Assembly: GCF_012584515.1 (NCBI RefSeq)
Contig: NZ_CP051461.1
Location: 310,001-374,000, forward strand
Reading direction: 5' to 3'
DNA: 64,000 nucleotides
DNA from: Polaromonas vacuolata
GTDB taxonomy: Bacteria; Pseudomonadota; Gammaproteobacteria; Burkholderiales; Burkholderiaceae_C
Shown: positions 44,697-52,749 of the stretch, in pieces
Layout of the letters: each line of letters opens with the position of its first letter
Numbering within the stretch: the stretch's first letter is position 1
The notes under the pieces: model-generated
Databases searched by the model: none
Seen by the model: the letters and a program-made list of their open reading frames with translations, nothing else
Told to the model about the DNA's origin: nothing
Translations under genes and position numbers: made by a program

Positions 44697-45899
44697 ATGA
44701 CCGTACTCGGCACCCCTCTCTCTCCAAAAGCCACAAAAGTTATGCTGCTAGGCTCTGGCGAACTCGGCAAAGAAGTCTTGATTGCACTGCAACGTCTAGG
44801 CGTTGAAACCATAGCCGTAGACCGCTACGAGAATGCACCCGGTCAGCAACTCGCCCACCACGCACGCACCATCACCATGAGCGATCCGGCCCAGCTCAAG
44901 GCCTTGATTGAAAAAGAAAAACCCGATCTGGTCGTGCCTGAAATTGAAGCCATCGCCACCGCCATGTTGGAAGAACTAGAAGCAGCAGGCACGGTGCGCG
45001 TCATCCCCACAGCCCGAGCCGCGCGCCTGACCATGGACCGCGAAGGCATTCGCCGCTTGGCCGCAGAAACTTTGGGTCTGCCAACCAGCCCTTATGTTTT
45101 TTGCGATTCACTGCAAGAGTTGCAAGCTGCGATTGACAGCAGCATTGGCTACCCCTGCGTGGTTAAACCCGTGATGAGCTCATCCGGTAAAGGCCAGAGC
45201 AAGATCTCGGGCGCAGAAGATGTCAAAGCCGCCTGGGATCACGCCATGGCTGGTGGCCGCGTCAGCCACGGCCGGGTCATTGTTGAAGGCTTTATAGACT
45301 TTGATTACGAAATCACCTTGCTCACCGTGCGCGCACTCGACGCCGACGGCCAAGCGCAAACCCACTTCTGCGAACCCATAGGCCACGTACAAGTCAGCGG
45401 TGACTATGTTGAAAGCTGGCAGCCCCATCCCATGCCAAACGCTGCATTACAAAGAAGCCGCGAGATCGCCAAAGCAGTAACCGACAACCTAGGCGGTCAA
45501 GGTCTGTTTGGGGTAGAGCTGTTTGTCAAAGGCGATGCAGTCTGGTTCAGCGAAGTTAGCCCGCGCCCGCACGATACCGGCATGGTGACTATGTGCACGC
45601 AGTGGCAAAACGAATTTGAACTGCATGCGCGCGCCATTCTCGGTTTGCCGGTCAATACAGCACTCAAAAGCCCGGGTGCCAGCGCTGTGATTTACGGCGG
45701 CGTCGACGGCCACGGTATAGTTTTCGACGGCGTAGACAAAGCCTTGCGCGTGCCCAACACCGACATCCGTTTATTCGGCAAACCCGAGAGTTTTATCAAA
45801 CGCCGTATGGGCGTAGCACTGGCTTTTGATGCCGATGTGGAAGTGGCACGAACTAACGCTAAAAAATGCGCGGCCATGGTTAAGCCGCGCTTGGCTTAA
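44697..45899 (+). CDS. purT: Formate-dependent phosphoribosylglycinamide formyltransferase PurT
   Basis: ATP-grasp enzyme of purine biosynthesis, 400 residues, that formylates GAR with formate and ATP. It opens with [20 protein letters not shown]. The ATP-grasp core is shown by [20 protein letters not shown] and [20 protein letters not shown], with the metal ligands in [14 protein letters not shown]. It is a single gene. The formate route suggests formate is made available in metabolism. Confidence 0.97.
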   Translation: MTVLGTPLSPKATKVMLLGSGELGKEVLIALQRLGVETIAVDRYENAPGQQLAHHARTITMSDPAQLKALIEKEKPDLVVPEIEAIATAMLEELEAAGTVRVIPTARAARLTMDREGIRRLAAETLGLPTSPYVFCDSLQELQAAIDSSIGYPCVVKPVMSSSGKGQSKISGAEDVKAAWDHAMAGGRVSHGRVIVEGFIDFDYEITLLTVRALDADGQAQTHFCEPIGHVQVSGDYVESWQPHPMPNAALQRSREIAKAVTDNLGGQGLFGVELFVKGDAVWFSEVSPRPHDTGMVTMCTQWQNEFELHARAILGLPVNTALKSPGASAVIYGGVDGHGIVFDGVDKALRVPNTDIRLFGKPESFIKRRMGVALAFDADVEVARTNAKKCAAMVKPRLA

Positions 45900-45947
45900 T
45901 GGAGTAGTTAGGGTTGGGTGCTTCGAGGTGCGAGTCATACTTGCACA

Positions 45948-45991
45948 CTCACTACTCACTACTCACTACTCACTACTCACTACTCACTACT
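45948..45991. repeat. Heptamer tandem repeat (CTCACTA), 6 copies
   Basis: Six perfect CTCACTA units at 45948-45989, then a break. It lies 49 bp after purT in a 481-bp intergenic region (45900-46380) that otherwise holds a shared 17-bp motif and no supported gene. The 7-bp period is the same as that of the large satellite near 12 kb. Confidence 0.93.
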
Positions 45992-46229
45992 GACATGTGC
46001 ATGCGCGAGTAGTAAGTGCGCTGCGTCTTTGCGGCTGACCTATTTTGTACGGCAAAAGAAGCAGTGCATTTTTGTCAATTTCACAGCAGGTCTTACACCT
46101 TAAATTTAGACCTTACTTAGTTGGTTTTATTTTTTGTTTTGACTTTCATAGTCGTTATATAAAAGCAGTTTTTTATATAAGTAAAGACAACAACGCCAAA
46201 ACAAAAATTAACAGATATTTGTTTTTTCA

Positions 46230-46246
46230 CAAGACGGGAAAATACT
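46230..46246 (+). promoter_or_regulatory. 17-bp motif shared upstream of effector-like paralogues (copy 1)
   Basis: CAAGACGGGAAAATACT lies 151 bp before the first paralogue start. A copy with one mismatch lies before the third paralogue at 50251-50267. The sequence around the two copies is otherwise different apart from AT-richness and the ACAGGATTT before each ATG. It may be a common activator site. Confidence 0.5.
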
Positions 46247-46380
46247 GGTTAGCGTATTTGAAATTCAGAAGATAAACACCGTGTACACCCAGTTTAGGTA
46301 GCTCTGGGTAGTAAGCCGAGATGCAATTTCATTTTGCAATCTATGTACTTATGCGGTCATATTTTCGTCACAGGATTTCT

Positions 46381-48285
46381 ATGCAGCCTTCTCGTCCTGG
46401 TCTGCCGTGTTCACACACGCCAGCATTGGTTTTTCTGCACCCTCATACGCTAGATAACCAGAATTCGCAGCCAACAGCTGTAACCGTAGCCGTAACCGTA
46501 AGTACAACGCCGTCTTTAGTTTCAACAAAAATTAGGGCGCATGTATTGGTGCCGCAAGCATTAACCAAGAGACAGGTTAAAAGGGTTGAACTCGACAGCA
46601 CAGGACGCATCAGTAGTAGTGCTCAATTTTATCCCACACAAACATATCCTCTTAAATCAGAAAAAAATGTGCTTTGGATTAGCTCTAATTCATCTGATAT
46701 GGGCGACTCCAAAGCGGTGTGTGAAATAGCGGTATGCGATACAAGCAATGCCTCAATGGCTAAAGCCATTGAGGCATTGCAAAAACGTATAGATCACGAT
46801 ACCGAAACAACTTCTGTTTTATTAGTTGATAGCTATAAGAGCGACCTTCCTCTGCTTTACGCGGCTGCAGTACGAGCATCAAGCAGTGCCAGTGCTTTGC
46901 ACATGTTGTCTCTTTTTTTTGAAAATATTATTACGGCTGATTTGCCCGCTGCGGTAGTGACTGAAAAAGCAAATACTATTGTCGATATTTTTTTTATAGT
47001 CCTTGCTGGCCAGAATAAAAAAATGATCAGCTCCGTGTTGAGTTACTTAAATTTATTTTTAAAAACTCCTTTATGGAATTCAGTGACTCACTTGACCGTC
47101 AATGAATTTATTTTGGAACGCTTACTCAAAATTACGCCAATCTTGGCGGCACAACTGTCTGATCCAGAATGCTATCCATCAGCAATAGAGTTGTTAACCT
47201 TTGTCGCTAGCACCAGTAATGCCCATGCAGGCCAAGTGTTAAGCGTAGTTTCTTGCGACCCTGCTGCCCGCTTAGCATTGTCTGAAGCCCTGTTAATGCC
47301 TGATGCATTTGCCTATCCAAACGCATCAGGTGTAGCACCCATAAAACTATTGAGTGCAATTGCCAACCAACGCGGCGACTTTGGCGAGCTTGTTTCTAGC
47401 CTTTCAAATATAAAAGAAAAAATAGTTTTTGCCCGGGAATATAGCTGCTCAAGTACTCATTATTTCAGGCTAACAGATCAATTTTTTACCAATATTCTTG
47501 ATGCCATAAAGTTAATTACAAAGACTGATTTAACTTTATCAATTGCCTTGCTAACAGCGGTTGTGGGTAATAAATCGTCAGTACAAGCGTGTAGATATCT
47601 TGCGGCCTTAGAGGCTAAAAAATTAACTGATGAATTTGATAAATATTTTGAAATTCTCTTGTCAGCGGCGATTAGTTTGTCCAGTGATAGTGGCACTTTT
47701 ATATTCGCATCTTCGGCTTTAACAGTTGAAGTTAAACGTATGTTCCTGGGTAATTTATACCAACGACCAAACCTCTTATTGATGGACACTGAAGATAAGC
47801 AGTACCGTGACGTGCATGCCTCCAACATGCTGGAGACATTTAAAGATGAAGCTCGGCAAATGATTCTTCAAGCCAGCCCAGGTGCGCCTGAAATTGAACT
47901 GCAACGTTTAACTGAGTTACTGGAAATCAGCCGTAACACGACACCATTGTTTGTGGCGGCGCGTGGTTTTTTAGAAAACAAGATAAAGGCCGTAATTCCT
48001 GAATTTTTTCTAGCGCCAATAGCAGATAAAACAGATGAAACGGATGAAACAGACAAGGCCGGTGTTATGGCCTATGCAACTTTACGCCAGGAATATTTTG
48101 TTTTGTACGATACGTTTTTGCGTAACCCAGAGGCGGAAATTACACCTGCGTTTATACAGGAAGAGCTTTTACGCATGGCCACATTCCCGCCAGATATGAA
48201 AGATGTTCTCAAGTTCTTATTTAGTACCTACGCTAGCCAAGCCATATTCAAAAACACATCGATATTGTTGGATTCCAAAAAATAG
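46381..48285 (+). CDS. Effector-like paralogue 1 of 3, unknown family
   Basis: A 634-residue soluble protein of unknown function. The start at 46381 is chosen because all three paralogues begin Met-Gln after a matching ACAGG-rich leader; the longer frame from 46321 lacks support. The N-terminal 100 residues are Ser/Pro/Thr/Val-rich with LTKRQVKRVELD. The rest is helical with HEAT-like spacing. Segments shared with its neighbours include TEDKQYRDVHASNM, FVAARGFLENKIKAVIPEFF and LRQEYFVLYDTFLRNPEAEI. No signal peptide, membrane span or catalytic motif is visible. A DETDETDK repeat near residue 560 is unique to it. Type III effector is a candidate role. Confidence 0.62.
   Translation: MQPSRPGLPCSHTPALVFLHPHTLDNQNSQPTAVTVAVTVSTTPSLVSTKIRAHVLVPQALTKRQVKRVELDSTGRISSSAQFYPTQTYPLKSEKNVLWISSNSSDMGDSKAVCEIAVCDTSNASMAKAIEALQKRIDHDTETTSVLLVDSYKSDLPLLYAAAVRASSSASALHMLSLFFENIITADLPAAVVTEKANTIVDIFFIVLAGQNKKMISSVLSYLNLFLKTPLWNSVTHLTVNEFILERLLKITPILAAQLSDPECYPSAIELLTFVASTSNAHAGQVLSVVSCDPAARLALSEALLMPDAFAYPNASGVAPIKLLSAIANQRGDFGELVSSLSNIKEKIVFAREYSCSSTHYFRLTDQFFTNILDAIKLITKTDLTLSIALLTAVVGNKSSVQACRYLAALEAKKLTDEFDKYFEILLSAAISLSSDSGTFIFASSALTVEVKRMFLGNLYQRPNLLLMDTEDKQYRDVHASNMLETFKDEARQMILQASPGAPEIELQRLTELLEISRNTTPLFVAARGFLENKIKAVIPEFFLAPIADKTDETDETDKAGVMAYATLRQEYFVLYDTFLRNPEAEITPAFIQEELLRMATFPPDMKDVLKFLFSTYASQAIFKNTSILLDSKK
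46745..46780 (+). repeat. Perfect 16-bp inverted repeat inside the first paralogue
   Basis: GCAATGCCTCAATGGC at 46745-46760 and its exact complement at 46765-46780 enclose the loop TAAA. It codes Asn-Ala-Ser-Met-Ala-Lys-Ala-Ile-Glu-Ala-Leu. Such a long perfect stem is unlikely by chance and would form a strong hairpin in the mRNA. Confidence 0.9.
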
Positions 48286-48318
48286 TTTTCAATTTTAATT
48301 TTTTGCAGACAGGTTTTT

Positions 48319-50223
48319 ATGCAAACTTCTACTTCTGGTCAGTCGCCCTCTTATTCGCCGATCAATTCGCCGATCAATACGCCTAGTGATGCGCCAGCTT
48401 ATGTTCAATCGCAATCGCAATCGCCAATACGCGATACTAAAAACAGTCATGCGCAAGTGTCAGTAGTTCCAGCGTCGTCACTTGTCAGTTCGCTAGCTGC
48501 ATCACCACAAACCGCTGGCTTAGTGGCCTTAACCGACAGACATGTCAGGCAAGTCTTGCCAGCCGCATGTGCTACTGATCAAGGCTCTAGCCGCACCAGC
48601 CAACCTAGTGCAGCGTCTGCTCTGCAATCGGTAGAACAAAGTGCAGCCATAATGCTGGACGCCAAAGCTGCGGATAGTTTGGTGAGGGCAGACTTTGTTA
48701 ATCAAATTAAGTCGCTCCAATTCCGCATGATTAACGACGATGCGTTAAGCCTAAATCAATTCGTTGCCCGCTACGAGCAAGACCTTGCCTTTTTGCATAC
48801 GGCAGTCATACAGCCAGAGACGAGTAAAAGTGCGGTGTATCTATTGGCTATTTATTTGGGGCGAATTATCAATATGCCGCTGCCCAACCAAAAGACTGCG
48901 GACCAAGCAAGCGCCATTATTCGTAGTTATTTTGCGCTCATAGAAAGCCACAATACGCAGCTGATTGAACCGGCATTAATGTACGTAACTCACTTTGTGA
49001 GAACCCAGTCGTGGAGTTCATCTGCAGCCCAAGAAATCAGCGCTTTTATTTTGCAAGAGTTGCGCGGTATGACTAAAACCTTGGTCGCTCAGTTGTCAGT
49101 GCCAGAACTCTACACACCAGTAGTTGAGCTATTAATTGATATGGCTCACACCAGCTCTGAACATGCAAGAGACGTGATGGCGGCGATAGCTGCAGCACCC
49201 GCTGCCGCCTTGGCGCTGACGGCTGCACTGCTTAGAACAGAAGATTTTGTCTATCCTCAGCCAACTGGCGCGACGCCCATTTTTTTACTTCGCACATTAA
49301 TTAATCAATTAGATAATTTTTCTGAAGTGCTTCAGGTCATTCCAAGCACAAGCGGGAAAGTAGCTTTTGTACGTGGATACAGTTTGTCTAGCAGCAGTGT
49401 GTTTCGGCAAACGACGCAGCGATTCAGTAAGATTCTTGACGTGATAAAAGCTACGCCTGCGCTAGACACGCCTACCTTAATCGCCTTGCTACTGGCTGTA
49501 GTCGGCAGTCATTCTGCGCCACAAGCGCAGCACTATCTAGTGGCGATGAATGCTAAATCAGCCTTAGATGGAAAAGCTGGTGTGGGTGGAACTGCAGCTG
49601 TGGATAGTCGTGTAAGAGAACTCTTGCCTGCCGCCATCAGCCTAGCCAGTGGAAATAGTGCATTTTTACTCGCTTCAAAAAATTTAAGCGTAGAAATTAA
49701 ACTTAATTTTCTTGAGAATTTTTACTCGCAGACTGTATTCGTGGTGAGCCACAGTCGCGATTTGCAATACCGTCAACTGCATGCGTCAAACATGCCAGAA
49801 GTTTTTAAAAATACCGCTCGCCAAATGCTATTAGATGCCAGTTCTTCTGCGCCTGGTGTTGAGTTGTCACGCTTAATCGCAATGGTGATAAATGGTCGTG
49901 ATACCGCTTCTATTTTTGTGGCTGCACGCGGATTTTTAGAAGATCAGATAAAGCAGTCTCTACCTAATTTTTTCACGGAACCCATTGCAGTCGATACCAA
50001 AAAAGATGGTTTGCTGGCCTACACCGCTTGGCGTGAGGAATACTTTGTTCTCTACCACTCATTTCTTGAAAATCCACATGCAGAAATCTCAGGTGATTTT
50101 ATTCATTCAGAAATTGCACGCACTCTCGCGTTGCCAGTCGATATGCAAGACGTACTTAAGACTATGCTCAATACATATTTGAGAACGATTACTTTTAAAG
50201 TAAGCAGCGCAGTCATTGCCTAG
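48319..50223 (+). CDS. Effector-like paralogue 2 of 3, unknown family
   Basis: A 634-residue protein, only 33 bp after paralogue 1, so probably co-transcribed. The N-terminal 110 residues are strongly Ser/Pro/Gln-rich (SPSYSPINSPINTPSDAPAY), then LTDRHVRQVLPA matches the LTxRxV element of the others. The helical body repeats VIPSTSGKVAFVRGYSLSSS, YRQLHASNMPEVFKNTARQM, FVAARGFLEDQIKQSLPNFF and WREEYFVLYHSFLENPHAEI. No export signal for the Sec route, membrane span or enzyme motif is seen. Unknown function; the disordered Ser/Pro-rich start is the main argument for a type III substrate. Confidence 0.62.
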   Translation: MQTSTSGQSPSYSPINSPINTPSDAPAYVQSQSQSPIRDTKNSHAQVSVVPASSLVSSLAASPQTAGLVALTDRHVRQVLPAACATDQGSSRTSQPSAASALQSVEQSAAIMLDAKAADSLVRADFVNQIKSLQFRMINDDALSLNQFVARYEQDLAFLHTAVIQPETSKSAVYLLAIYLGRIINMPLPNQKTADQASAIIRSYFALIESHNTQLIEPALMYVTHFVRTQSWSSSAAQEISAFILQELRGMTKTLVAQLSVPELYTPVVELLIDMAHTSSEHARDVMAAIAAAPAAALALTAALLRTEDFVYPQPTGATPIFLLRTLINQLDNFSEVLQVIPSTSGKVAFVRGYSLSSSSVFRQTTQRFSKILDVIKATPALDTPTLIALLLAVVGSHSAPQAQHYLVAMNAKSALDGKAGVGGTAAVDSRVRELLPAAISLASGNSAFLLASKNLSVEIKLNFLENFYSQTVFVVSHSRDLQYRQLHASNMPEVFKNTARQMLLDASSSAPGVELSRLIAMVINGRDTASIFVAARGFLEDQIKQSLPNFFTEPIAVDTKKDGLLAYTAWREEYFVLYHSFLENPHAEISGDFIHSEIARTLALPVDMQDVLKTMLNTYLRTITFKVSSAVIA

Positions 50224-50250
50224 CAAAAAGTGTATGAATTTTTTATTTGG

Positions 50251-50267
50251 CAAGACGGGAAACTACT
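50251..50267 (+). promoter_or_regulatory. 17-bp motif shared upstream of effector-like paralogues (copy 2)
   Basis: CAAGACGGGAAACTACT, 16 of 17 identical to the copy at 46230, lies 106 bp before the third paralogue. It marks this gene as a separate transcription unit in spite of the short intergenic gap. Confidence 0.5.
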
Positions 50268-50356
50268 CGGGATTTGCCTGCATATTTAGGATGTAAATAT
50301 TGACTTGACGGTGGTAGTTAACCTGCCAATACCGCAAGACTTCACACAGGATTTAT

Positions 50357-52138
50357 ATGCAACCCTTTAATTCTGGCCAATCACCTGCGCATACACCAGC
50401 GAGTACTTCTTCAAGTGCTCCCGCGTTAGACGTTAAAAATTCTAGAGTGTCTGCTGCAACGCCAGCGTCGTCACTTACTGCGAGTGTGACGACATTGCAA
50501 AATATAGCTGCACCAGCATTGACCAGCAGGCAAGTTAGCCTTGTTGAAATTGATGACGGCTCCAGCTCCAGTGTGCTTAATGCAGGGGATTCAAAGCTCT
50601 TAAGCAGTGGCAGTAGTTCAAGTTTGTTGGACACTATGAAATTAATCCAACAGCGTATGGAGCATGATTGTCATACCGGCTTAGCCGTAGATGATTTTGT
50701 TGAACGCTACAAAGTAGAGCTGCCGCTTTTGCAAGCGGCGGTCAATAATCCAGACACTTGTCATCATGCTATTTATTTACTGAATCTTTTTTTGTATAGC
50801 CGTGCCAGTGCTTCAAACGTAAGTCCTGAAGTGGCAGAAAAAACTGACTCTATTATTAATAGCTTGTTCTCATGCATTAACAACACAAGTGAGTCAACGG
50901 CCAAACTGGTACTGGCTTGTTTGAAAAATTTTACTAATTTAAGTCCTGAAATTTCTGCGATTAGTCCTGAAGTCGGTGCCGCTATTTTGGGACGATTGCG
51001 TCATAGTGCCGCTACTTTAGCGACGCAGTCATCAGTACCTAGCCTTTACGCTCCGGCTATGGATTTACTCACAGACATGGCCAATACCAGTCCTGCGCAT
51101 GCCCGAGATGTGATGGCGGCTATTTCTGCTGACCCTCATGCCAAATTAGCGATTGCCAATGCTTTGATTAATCCTGATTATTTTTGTTATCCGAATTCGT
51201 CAGCTGGTGCGCCAATGAATTTACTTCGTGCAGTCATAAGGCAACTGGATAACTTTGAGGACGTCCTTAATGTTATTCCAAGTCTTAAAGCCAAAGTAGC
51301 TTTCGTGCATGACTATAGCTGTGCGAGCAATCACTTTTTTGAGCCTACACCTAGGCTTATCGCAACGATTTTTGATTCTGTAAAACGACTGTCAAAGACG
51401 GATTTCCCTTTGTCAGTCGCCTTAGCACTCGCCGCTGTGAGCCAAAATAATAAGCTGCAAATACAGGAATATTTGACTGCCGTAAGTGCTAAAACAGATT
51501 TAAGCCAACTAGATAAAAGTGTTTTAAACATCTTCTCTGCTGCCATAAGTTTGGCTGACGGAAGCAGCGCTTGGTTGCTGTCGACAGCGCGGTTTACGCC
51601 TGAGCAAAAATTGATTTTTCTCGCTAACTTTTACCAGTGTTCAGAACTCATTTCAATGGACACCGAGGACAGGCAGTACCGCGATCTGCATGCTTCAAAC
51701 ATGTCAGAAGCCTTTAAAAATGCGGCAAGGCAAATGATTGTGCACGCCAGCCCAGATACGCCGGACGAGGAGCTGGAGCGCCTAACACAGGTGTTAAAAA
51801 ACGGCCGGGATACAGCGCCAATTTTTGTCGCCGCACGCGGTTTTCTCGAGGACAAAATCAAGGCTGGCATTCCTGAATTTTTCACAACCCAGATTGCAGA
51901 TGACGCCAATGAAACCGCCATACTGGACCATACCGTTTTAAGGCAGGACTACTTTGTTTTATACAACACCTTTTTGAGCAATCCGCGTGCTGCTGTTTCG
52001 GCTGACTTTATACGCACAGAATTGGCCCGGATTGAAACCCTAGCGCCGGATATGAAAGATGTGCTCAAGACCATGCTGAACTCTTATGTCAGTTTGCCAG
52101 CCGCTAAACCATCCTCTTTGGGTGAGTCTAAATTTTGA
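50357..52138 (+). CDS. Effector-like paralogue 3 of 3, unknown family
   Basis: A 593-residue member of the same family, with its own upstream motif. The N-terminal 90 residues are Ser/Thr/Ala-rich with LTSRQVSLVEIDDGSSS. The body includes DPHAKLAIANALINPDYFCY, VIPSLKAKVAFVHDYSCASN, EDRQYRDLHASNMSEAFKNA and FVAARGFLEDKIKAGIPEFF, closely matching both others. It is nearest to paralogue 1 in the TEDxQYRD stretch and to paralogue 2 in the QLDNFxxVLxVIPS stretch, so the three probably arose by repeated tandem duplication. No recognised domain. Confidence 0.62.
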   Translation: MQPFNSGQSPAHTPASTSSSAPALDVKNSRVSAATPASSLTASVTTLQNIAAPALTSRQVSLVEIDDGSSSSVLNAGDSKLLSSGSSSSLLDTMKLIQQRMEHDCHTGLAVDDFVERYKVELPLLQAAVNNPDTCHHAIYLLNLFLYSRASASNVSPEVAEKTDSIINSLFSCINNTSESTAKLVLACLKNFTNLSPEISAISPEVGAAILGRLRHSAATLATQSSVPSLYAPAMDLLTDMANTSPAHARDVMAAISADPHAKLAIANALINPDYFCYPNSSAGAPMNLLRAVIRQLDNFEDVLNVIPSLKAKVAFVHDYSCASNHFFEPTPRLIATIFDSVKRLSKTDFPLSVALALAAVSQNNKLQIQEYLTAVSAKTDLSQLDKSVLNIFSAAISLADGSSAWLLSTARFTPEQKLIFLANFYQCSELISMDTEDRQYRDLHASNMSEAFKNAARQMIVHASPDTPDEELERLTQVLKNGRDTAPIFVAARGFLEDKIKAGIPEFFTTQIADDANETAILDHTVLRQDYFVLYNTFLSNPRAAVSADFIRTELARIETLAPDMKDVLKTMLNSYVSLPAAKPSSLGESKF

Positions 52139-52186
52139 TTTAATCCATGGCGCTGGCCAACGCTAAACTTTAAGCGCGTGTGACTT

Positions 52187-52735
52187 TCAGACCGGCAGTT
52201 CCAGCAGCGCGAAGCGTGATGCATTGGGCAACTGGTAATGCCACCATTCGTTGGGGTGGTGAATAAAACCGGCCTCTTGCATCACGGTCATTAAATACAT
52301 GCGGTTGATAAGCACTGGTGCGGCCAAGTCGGGGTAGAAATGGTGTGAGGCTTTTGTCATGGTGTCGACTGCTGTGCCCATATCCAAATCTTGGCCATCT
52401 AGGCTTTGCAGCGTTATGTCTAGCGCCACACCGCGGGTGTGGTTTGAACCTATTTTGGGGTCGGCCACATAACGCGGATCTGGCACACAGTCCCACAGCG
52501 CTTGCTGCGCTTGTTGTGAGCGAAAGGCATCAAACACTTTGATCCGAAAGCCAAAATTTTTGGCCGCAGAAATCGCGTGTTTAAAAAGCACTTCAGCATC
52601 TGGGTGCAAATAGCATTTTGCATGCGGGTAAATCACTTTGCCGGTGAAGTTGTCCGCACGCGCATAGATCATGTCTATCTGTATGCCGTGGGTTTCTTCG
52701 GTTAGTTCTACTAGTGCGTCGCGACTCAACATCAA
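52187..52735 (-). CDS. ddpX: D-alanyl-D-alanine dipeptidase (VanX/DdpX-like)
   Basis: Zinc dipeptidase of 182 residues, M15D family, that splits D-Ala-D-Ala. The zinc ligands are visible in GSNHTRGVALDITL (S-x-H-x3-G-x-A-x-D) and in PNEWWHYQL (E-x-x-H). FDAFRSQQAQQALW carries the catalytic-site Arg. Length matches DdpX/VanX. It is more likely a cell-wall recycling enzyme than a vancomycin-resistance gene, since no vanHA genes are near. It lies 14 bp downstream of amn on the same strand. Confidence 0.9.
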   Translation of the reverse strand: MMLSRDALVELTEETHGIQIDMIYARADNFTGKVIYPHAKCYLHPDAEVLFKHAISAAKNFGFRIKVFDAFRSQQAQQALWDCVPDPRYVADPKIGSNHTRGVALDITLQSLDGQDLDMGTAVDTMTKASHHFYPDLAAPVLINRMYLMTVMQEAGFIHHPNEWWHYQLPNASRFALLELPV

Positions 52736-52749
52736 CTGTCTCTTTGTAC

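Noticed and set aside
46045..46275. 76-codon frame between purT and the first paralogue
   Set aside because: Lies over AT-rich noncoding DNA and the shared 17-bp motif; aromatic-rich with no plausible start signal.
46381..52138. Paralogues as IpaH/NEL-type E3 ligase effectors
   Set aside because: No leucine-rich repeats and no conserved catalytic Cys-x-Asp motif are seen in the shared C-terminal region.
52187..52735. Vancomycin resistance vanX
   Set aside because: No vanH or vanA genes beside it; Gram-negative homologues of this size are usually peptidoglycan-recycling dipeptidases.
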